Shown: in pieces, positions 57,289 to 64,000 of the stretch
How positions within the stretch are numbered: the first letter of the stretch is position 1
How the letters are laid out: the number at the start of each line of letters is the position of its first letter
DNA from: Rhypophila decipiens
Taxonomy: Eukaryota; Ascomycota; Sordariomycetes; Sordariales; Naviculisporaceae
Assembly (NCBI GenBank): GCA_033297075.1
Contig: MU858213.1
Location: 1 to 64,000 of the forward strand
Length of the DNA: 64,000 bases
Reading direction: 5' to 3'
Made by a program: the position numbers and the translations under genes
The notes under the pieces: model-generated
The model's input: only the letters and a program-made list of their open reading frames with translations
Told to the model about the DNA's origin: nothing
Databases searched by the model: none

Positions 57289-58863
57289 GTCCTTTGTCTT
57301 TTTGCTTGGTTCAGGGCAAGATAAATGAAAAGAGACGTGATTGTTATTTCAAAATGACCGGGACTGTTTATGCCGGGTGAGCTGCATTAGACGTTGCATA
57401 GCATTGCCAAGACTCAAAGGGGTTGATTGCGTCATTATGAGATAGAAGATCGATGAGCAATCACAGGGTCACCTTACAGATCGGTAAATACAGTAACATG
57501 TAATGTAGTATCGATACATGAAATACGAGCGATGGATTTGCGATCTAATTCAGATAAATTGTATTAAATAATCTTGTATGATTGTTCTGGGAAAAGCCGA
57601 AGGGTAACAGCAAAATGTAAGATGGACTAAAGATTGCGCTTTCGACAAGGCACAAAGGCCAAATCCCAGCTCCCGGGTTTCTACACGTGTAAACAGTGCA
57701 AAGACCCGAGAGCAAAACATCGCAAACAGCTATAAACGGTAAAAAGGTCAAGTCGAGTCAGTTAAAACCCACCGCAGTTATCCAAAAGAACATGATTTCA
57801 AGGAACCTGACTCACCAGTGATCCCGGCTTTGTTCCGTCTGCTAATATACATCGTTGCCGCCAAGATATGATACATGAAGCAGGCATACATGGTCAAGAA
57901 CCCGAGAGGGCCACCACTGCCAACGACGCCGCAGAACCCTTCTACAAGACCCGAATATGGTGTCCGTCGGGATAGCTAGGAGGTGGCTGGTCTCCTGGGG
58001 AGGGAATCACGTCGAACGCTCCGTTGGAGTTGGTGGACGAGTTCTCGACGGGTATTGAAGAGACGGTGGTGACCCAGATGAAGAGAGCAGTGATTTAACC
58101 AGCGGTGATATGACAGAACCAAGTATCAGACTGCCCAAGTAAATAATCCCACACTAGTACGAGCTACGAAGGACGCCGCAGAAGACAGTAAGTACACTTG
58201 TTCAGTCAGGTATAGCAACTTGACTATTTACCCGCGAATGCTCTATTCAATCCATACACACTTGCTATCCGGCCATGTACACCGACTCCGAAACCACGAG
58301 GTCTCGTTTTGTGTTTCTGATAATGATTTTGAAATTGGCAGCCTGATTGATGCTGTGCCGCTCTAGTCACTTTATTTCTCAGTCCAGTGGATTTGATAGC
58401 ATTCAAACTAATCATCTTTCATGGCCTCAGCTGAGAATCATCTGAAATCAAGTTGCCATCTCTGTGCCTGTTACCTACTTCAAGTTTTACCAAATGATCG
58501 AGGGAGGCATGTTATGTCATGTTACGGTTACACAAGATATTTTCCAAACTGTATGTCATCGAATGCGAAGAGGAGGATTATTTAGAAGTCAAAATGAGAA
58601 AGGTATGAGAAGACCGGCGGGCCACCATAATATAAGAACACGCATCTAAAGAGTAGAAATTGGAAAGTACGAGATCATTGTTAGGGACAATTGTTCATAC
58701 GCTGCCATCGTCAACTGCGTTTTGCTTAACAAATCAATAAGGAATGCAAAACTTCAGTCCTGCCAGAATTACAAGTAATAAAATACGAATGCCCATAGTG
58801 AGTCAACTTGACGTGTTAGCGATAATCAGAAACCTCCCTCGGGATTTGCAACAACGACACCCA
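57289..58863. other. Intergenic with a possible decayed gene
   Basis: About 1.6 kb. It contains the broken membrane-type frame listed separately at 57545-58110. The rest, including the promoter of the cupin gene, shows nothing else. Confidence 0.45.
57545..58110 (-). pseudogene. Possible broken membrane-type gene
   Basis: On the minus strand, one frame runs ITALFIWVTTVSSIPVEN then PSPGDQPPPSYPDGHHIRVL and stops. The adjacent frame then picks up LVEGFCGVVGSGGPLGFLTM with a clear hydrophobic helix, ends at a canonical GTGAGT donor, and rejoins in phase at TTTATAG to a final Cys-rich segment (AVCDVLLSGLCTVYTC) and stop. The step between the first two frames looks like a single-base shift near 57960. 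This could be a gene broken by a frameshift or a mis-modelled intron. Family unknown. Confidence 0.28.
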
Positions 58864-61148
58864 TCAACCCAACATTGTAGCATGAACGTCAAAAACGTGG
58901 TTTCTCCATCCTGCCTCCTCATTCTCCCGGATTCTCTGCTTCGCCTGCAGCGCTTCTTCATTCCACAGCTTGACAACGCTCCCTGGGGCGTACACGCCGT
59001 CAAACACCCCTTTGCCTGGGTCAGCAACACCCACCCGAGTATACAGATCCGGGTCGTCAGGGGGCACCAGGCGCGACAATACTGCCTTGAAGAACGTTTT
59101 GAGGTCATCAGGGTCCGCAATCCGGGTAGCTCTGAGCCTTTCCCGCGCAAAGACGAGCTCCCGATTGGCAAACTGCAGGGACTCGCCGATACCGTTGGCA
59201 ATCTGTTGCTCTAGCACCTTCCGAATGATTGGTCGAACGAACGGCCGGAAAATCCAAGACAAGAAGCTGAATTTGCTCCGGCGCAGTTTCCAGTTCAGCT
59301 TGTGGATGTGCACATGAATGCCTCTGAGCGACACCATTTGCTCGACTCGGTCTCTACCAATCTCGACATCGATCTCGATGTCAAGACCTCGTTCATCTAG
59401 TTCAAATGACGCAATACCCTCATCTGCCCAACGAAGCAGACCAGAATGTGCCCGGAGCCAGAACCCAACCTCATCTGCGCGGATTGAGAGCCCGCTGACG
59501 CCAATCCGTACGACGGTGTTGATAGCAGCAGCAGTGCGGAACCTTCCTTTTCGAATCTGTATGTCGTTGAGTGTTTCAATCCTCAGCTTATAAGGGAAGA
59601 AGGAAGTATGGTTAATGGTAGCTCCTGGTTCAAGAATGAGATTTTCGAGCAACAGATCAATCTGAGGTGTTGAAATCTCCAGTCTGGGAATCGGAATATA
59701 GTTGATGGATTGGACAAGGAGAGGGACAAAAACGTTGACTGAATCCGTGACAAGATCGGTATTAGTATACTGATGGGCTGGTGAAAGAATCTTGAGCAGG
59801 GTTTTTGATGTCTTAAGAAGACTCGCGACATCATTGTCTCGAAGGACCGACTGGAAGGTTGACTGTATTTTACCCAACAATGCGTCGACATCATCGCGTA
59901 ACGAGGAGCCGGATGTGAGTTGGCGAGACTTGTTCCGGAGCTCCTGAAACCGCTGCTCTGCGTGGTCAAAGAATGACGGATCGGTCATCATCTCCTGCGT
60001 AGCACGACCCAACTCGTTGACAAGGGCCTCAAAATCCGGGTCCTCGCGGCTGTGCTCCATAAGCATATTAAAGCAGGTCTCGAGACCCTCCCATTCCTTG
60101 GCGTCACCAAATGACTTGATAAGGAGCCAGAAATTGTGCATGGCCTTATCCACCGCTGGATTACGATCAATGTCGTCATCCGCTACCTCGAGAGTATCGC
60201 GTGCGATCCGTGAGTAGACCATGGCGTATCTTTTGAGAAGAAGTGACAAAGTCGACACCGAGTCGGTGTAATCCCGCCGTTGGCGAAGCTTGACGACGGC
60301 TTCTTTCAAGCGATTCAGCATGGTGTCTTTCTCATGCCCTTGAAGTTTGCTGGCGATGCTGTTCTCAGCTTGTTCCAAGACTTTGGAGGCACTTCCCTTC
60401 AAGACATCGGAGACCTCGTCAACTTGCTCCTCGAGGTCCTTCTGAGTGGAGTTGAGCACAACATCATGACCTGGCTGCTTGATGGCTTCCTTCTCCTTGG
60501 CGGCTGGCTCGAGGGCTTTACCGGCTTCTTTGGATGCATCAGAGAGGGCAAAAGCTGTATCCTTGAACACGTCTCTTGCCACGACGTTGAGATCCGAGAG
60601 GAAGAGGCGGAAGTCAGAATTAGTCAAGAGCAGAGAGCCCACTGTCTGTAGGCTTTGGTAAGCTGGAGAGTTGTTAGCGAAGCTCTTATTCACAGCTCGG
60701 GAATGGCATTCGGCTCACCTGCAGCGGTGTCTGCCTTGGCCTTGGCTTTCCCTGCTCTCTCGACAACGTCCTCCATATCAATCGAGACTCTCGCCTTGGA
60801 TAAGTACCAGATGAAGTCTTGAATTTGGTCTTTGCTGTTCTTGTTTTCCAAGAGGTGGATGAGTTGCTTGATCCATTGCTTTATGTAGTGAATCAGGGCC
60901 CGCCCGGAGTCGCTGAGCTGGGCATTATCTGGGTTTAGGAAAGCTGAGGCCAGGAGGGTACGCAGATTCACTATGGCTTGTTCATTCGATGGCATGAATC
61001 CCTTGGAGAGGGCTCGGAACATCTGGTAAGTATGCAGTTTCTGATGCAACTGCCTCTGGAGTGAGGTCTCATCGTCGTATTGTGGCAGAAGAGGTTCCTC
61101 CTCATCTGAGCGTGGATGACGAGAGCCACCGAAGCACGAGGAAAACAT
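58864..61148 (-). CDS. HAM1-like protein
   Basis: Two exons in phase (61148-60719, 60662-58864), 742 residues. The start is the ATG at 61148. The N-terminus MFSSCFGGSRHPRSDEEEPLLPQYDD is a polar lead typical of this family, followed by all-helical sequence (LLASAFLNPDNAQLSDSGRAL, then SLLLTNSDFRLFLSDLNVVARDVF). A long beta-rich part follows, with YIPIPRLEISTPQIDLLLEN and GFWLRAHSG, then LDIEIDVEI and IHVHIHKLNWKLRRSKFS, ending FRPFVRPIIRKVLEQQIA. These are the HAM1-type N- and C-terminal domains of fungi, related to the hyphal anastomosis gene; the C-terminal part resembles a lipid-binding (SMP/BPI-like) fold. Its role in fusion or lipid handling is known only for relatives. No membrane segment. 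Confidence 0.88.
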
Positions 61149-63072
61149 GATGACTGACGGTCGATAAAGGGGATGTGTTGGGCGAAGTTGATAATCGTTA
61201 ATTTCTGATGCAGAGTCACTCAATGAGGTACATTCTGCTAACTGATTTGTGTGGAGCAGTTGGCAAGTCAATCCAGACCTTTCTTTACCTTACAAAAGGA
61301 AATCGTTGCTCCCCGACCTGATGATCCCTTGACAACCTTGACGTCATTGATCTGGCCAGCCCCACACCTCCAATGGCTTGGCATGGAACCTACGAACCCC
61401 AGCAGCCACAAGTGAAACAGCCACAGCAGCAGAAGCAGCCACATTCACATGTTCAAGGGTTTTTTTTTGGTACCATATCCTGTTCCCGTCTGGTCTACTC
61501 CCTAGGGACAGTCGTGGGAATATCCACGTGAGCAAGGTTGAGGTATACGGGAGTGGCGCTCGCAGTTATCACCCGCAAAGGAACGATGCGAGCTTCCGTA
61601 TTGTGCGCTACCCCATATCGAGCACCCCCTGGGCCCCAGTGCTCGTTGAAGGGTGCGGGAAAGTCATTGTGTTAAGCATAAGATGTGTGGCTTTCTTAAC
61701 CGTCTAACCCCGTCCGGGTGACAGAATCCTACCCAATTTGATGGATTGAAGACTCCTTCTTACTCGTACATGTGTAGCACAGGATGATGAACGGTTGTGA
61801 AGCAGTCGAAGAGGATGGATGCCCAGATGACGGGAACTCCAGTTACGTCGGGTCTCTTGGCAAGCACAGCCACAGTCTTACAGGACTTCCTCAACCAGCA
61901 CGACAGCATATCATTGGACACCCCCTGACAATTTGCAAGCAGATCCCAAATCACGGGAACGGTTGGTGGACCTGGTGGATCAAGAGGAAGAGGGAGCCTT
62001 CTTACACTAAAGAATGCCAAACTGAGGATCCGGACCGGTCTGCCATTTTATAGGCCAGTTGGGAGTTGAACTCGCGTGAGTACGGAGTACTTGGTGAACG
62101 ATACAAATCATAACACCGAACTTCCGTCATTGCCGTGAATGCACACTGTATCCGTAGTTCGATACGGGATATCCGTATCCGTACGGATTCGGAATACGGC
62201 TTTATGTAACTTGCATTTTCCGATTCGGGGCCGGAGCCGGCTCCAGGCATTTGGCAGGGCGTTTTTTTCCCATTTCGTCTACTCGAGCTCCCCAGACAAG
62301 CTGAATCGGCATAATTGCCGCGCGGTCGTACACTAGTTGTCCACCACGAGATCAACAGGAGGCAAAAGCTCACCAAAAGTAGCGCACGTGCTAACCGCCT
62401 TGGTCGTCAAATAGTGCTGGAACTAGCTGGGCGTTTGGAAGTCGAACACAACGAATGGCAGGCAAGCGTGGAAGGTGATGGTTCCTGGTTCTACACTACA
62501 CTAGCAAGACTAGTAACTGTGAAGGTCTGGGATGCTGGGAAGGAACAGCTCGAATGCGTTTGGAAGTGTGTATCCGTAGCGGTGATCCATCTCCACTGTT
62601 ACAAAAGTGCTGCATTGATTACACAGCCACATTAAACGTCAGCGGCCGGCGCGCTGACTGTACAGGCGAGTTTCTGTCTCAAAACACCGAACAGTAAAAC
62701 TCATCATCAGACATGCATTAAAACTCATGACGGGTTTCTGAAATCCAAATTTCTTGTCTTGCATAATTTTTGGTCCCGACTTGGCATCTAATTATAGTGA
62801 GGTTTAACGGTGGTTGCTGAACATCAGTGGCGGGATTTAGCGGTACAAGGTTGATCGTTACTTGCTACGGCTCAAGCGTGCGTCACAGCTCTGGGCGCGA
62901 CACAACCTCAGCAACTCAGGCACTTGACCCCGCGACCTTTCAGCCTTCAGGCACACATCCAACAACCAAGACGAACAAGGAACGAAACTTCACAAAGCCA
63001 GGTTCTAGCCATTCTTCTCCTCACGATTTGGTGAAATTTATTCCTCCAACCTCTCTTCTCCAGCCTTCAGCC
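61149..63072. other. Long intergenic, no gene seen
   Basis: About 1.9 kb between divergent starts. It holds a near-palindrome of GATACGGGATATCCGTATC type near 62160 and otherwise short unsupported frames. Likely promoter DNA of the two flanking genes. Confidence 0.5.
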
Positions 63073-64000
63073 ATGGAGATAAACGGGCTGAAACGCAAAG
63101 ACACAACGAAAGGCCCGCCGTTGCGGGTCTTGTCGTTAGGTATGTGTGCACTGTTCCTTTCCGCCCCGGACCATTGTCGCTAATGTTTTCGACTTATCCA
63201 ACAGATGGCGGCGGTGTTCGGGGTTATTCCATGTTCCTGATTCTCCAAGAGTTGATGCACCGAACCTACTTCGAGATACACGGAAAAGCGCCCAGACGAT
63301 CCGAGATCCCCAAGCCTTGCGACCATTTCGACTTGATCGTCGGCACCGGCACCGGCGGTCTTATTGCTTTGATGCTCGGTCGATTGCGCCTGGACTTGGA
63401 AACATGCAAGGAACTCTATGTGCGCCTTACACGGATGGTCTTCGTCTCGGACAAGACGATTGCTGGCATTCCATATCGGTCGACATTGTTCAAGGCAACC
63501 AAGCTTGAGGAGGCAATCAAAGAGGCTGTTCGAGAACATACCATATATGAGAGAGAAGGGAACGACAGCAGTGGGGGCGACTACCCTGCCAACCCGGCCA
63601 GTGTTGCCTCCCGATCAAGCGCCGGGACTTATCCACGGAGACACTCTAGCAATGCGAGTGTGGTGAGCTTCAGCGCGAGGAGCCAAAGTGCTCAAAACAC
63701 GAGACCAGCCATCTCCTCCAGGTGGGGCAATCCAGATGCTCGGCTCTACGACGAACGGGAGAACCGAACAAAAACGTGAGTCCAAGTGTCCTATGTAGGG
63801 TGAAATGTTTAGAGGGTAAGACTGACACAATATAGCGCCGTTACTGCGATTTACAAAGGTACTCAGAAAGGGGGCAAGCCGGCCTTGTTGCGGTCTTACG
63901 ATTCGAGACGAGAACCACCTCCCGAGTTCGACTGCAAGATATGGGAAGCCGGACGAGCGACGTGTGCGATCGGGCTCGCTTTCAAGGCAATACAGATCGG
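63073..64000 (+). CDS. Patatin-like protein, 5' part
   Basis: Three exons visible (63073-63139, 63205-63775, 63836 onward), in phase and leaving the window at 64000. The start is the ATG at 63073. The patatin oxyanion motif is DGGGVRGYS right after the first intron. The nucleophile elbow reads DLIVGTGTGGLIALMLGRL: the position normally filled by the catalytic Ser of GxSxG is Gly. Further conserved blocks are CKELYVRLT and IAGIPYRSTLFKATKLEEAIKEAVREHT. A Ser-rich linker with RRHSSNASV follows, and the visible end reads AIGLAFKAIQI. Patatin domains often form the N-terminus of fungal NLR proteins with NB-ARC and repeats; the rest lies outside the window. With the Ser lost, phospholipase activity is doubtful for this copy unless the annotation is read differently downstream. 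Confidence 0.85.

Noticed and set aside
62140..62210. Near-palindrome around GATATCCGTATCCGTACGG
   Set aside because: Short and imperfect; no evidence of a binding site or hairpin RNA.

Overview
The window looks like chromosomal DNA of a filamentous ascomycete (Pezizomycotina, most likely Sordariomycetes). The protein-coding genes have short GT-AG introns (about 50-130 nt) with CTAAC/CTGAC-type branch points. The gene families are typical of these fungi: HET domains, the fungal rhodopsin-like membrane family, AA9 LPMO, NCS1 permease, HAM1-like and a patatin-like protein. The left edge is an AT-rich tract with repeat copies that differ by RIP-type transitions. I recognise no rRNA, tRNA, CRISPR or prokaryotic feature. 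Gene models were assembled by hand from reading frames and splice signals; most have been checked for phase consistency across every exon.

Layout. 0-0.64 kb: AT-rich, RIP-degraded DNA. 0.7-5.6 kb: an EthD-like small protein, a seven-helix rhodopsin-like membrane protein and an unknown disordered protein. 6.2-8.1 kb: a three-exon gene of unknown function, broken by one in-frame TAG and bracketed by diverged 22-bp minisatellites. 8.4-19 kb: a run of secreted products (large DUF7223-like protein, AA9 LPMO, secreted aldose 1-epimerase, an ILPV-repeat protein, and a 10-cysteine small secreted protein), mixed with long non-coding stretches. 20-24.6 kb: a HET protein and two tandem CHORD-like zinc proteins. 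24.6-28.4 kb: an NCS1 nucleobase-type permease divergent from a 2-oxoglutarate/Fe(II) oxygenase. 28.7-36.7 kb: secreted GH31 alpha-glucosidase, GST and a secreted proteinase K-like subtilase. 36.9-41.6 kb: a divergent pair (tail-anchored membrane protein and a trypsin-fold GDSGAW protein), followed by a small polytopic membrane ORF. 42.3-43.3 kb: a secreted periplasmic-binding-protein-like (NMT1/SsuA) protein. 44.4-49.0 kb: NUDIX-HET-NUDIX. 50.3-64 kb: APP1-type phosphatidate phosphatase, an acidic membrane protein, a mitochondrial-type cupin, a HAM1-like protein and the start of a patatin-like protein that leaves the window.

How genes may work together. The secreted hydrolytic set (AA9, aldose epimerase, GH31, subtilase) suggests plant-polymer feeding. 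The most system-like arrangements are the HET gene flanked by two related NUDIX hydrolases, the divergent membrane-protein/protease-like pair, and the divergent permease/oxygenase pair, which may serve uptake and oxidation of a pyrimidine or similar ring compound. These functional links are inferences from order and family only.
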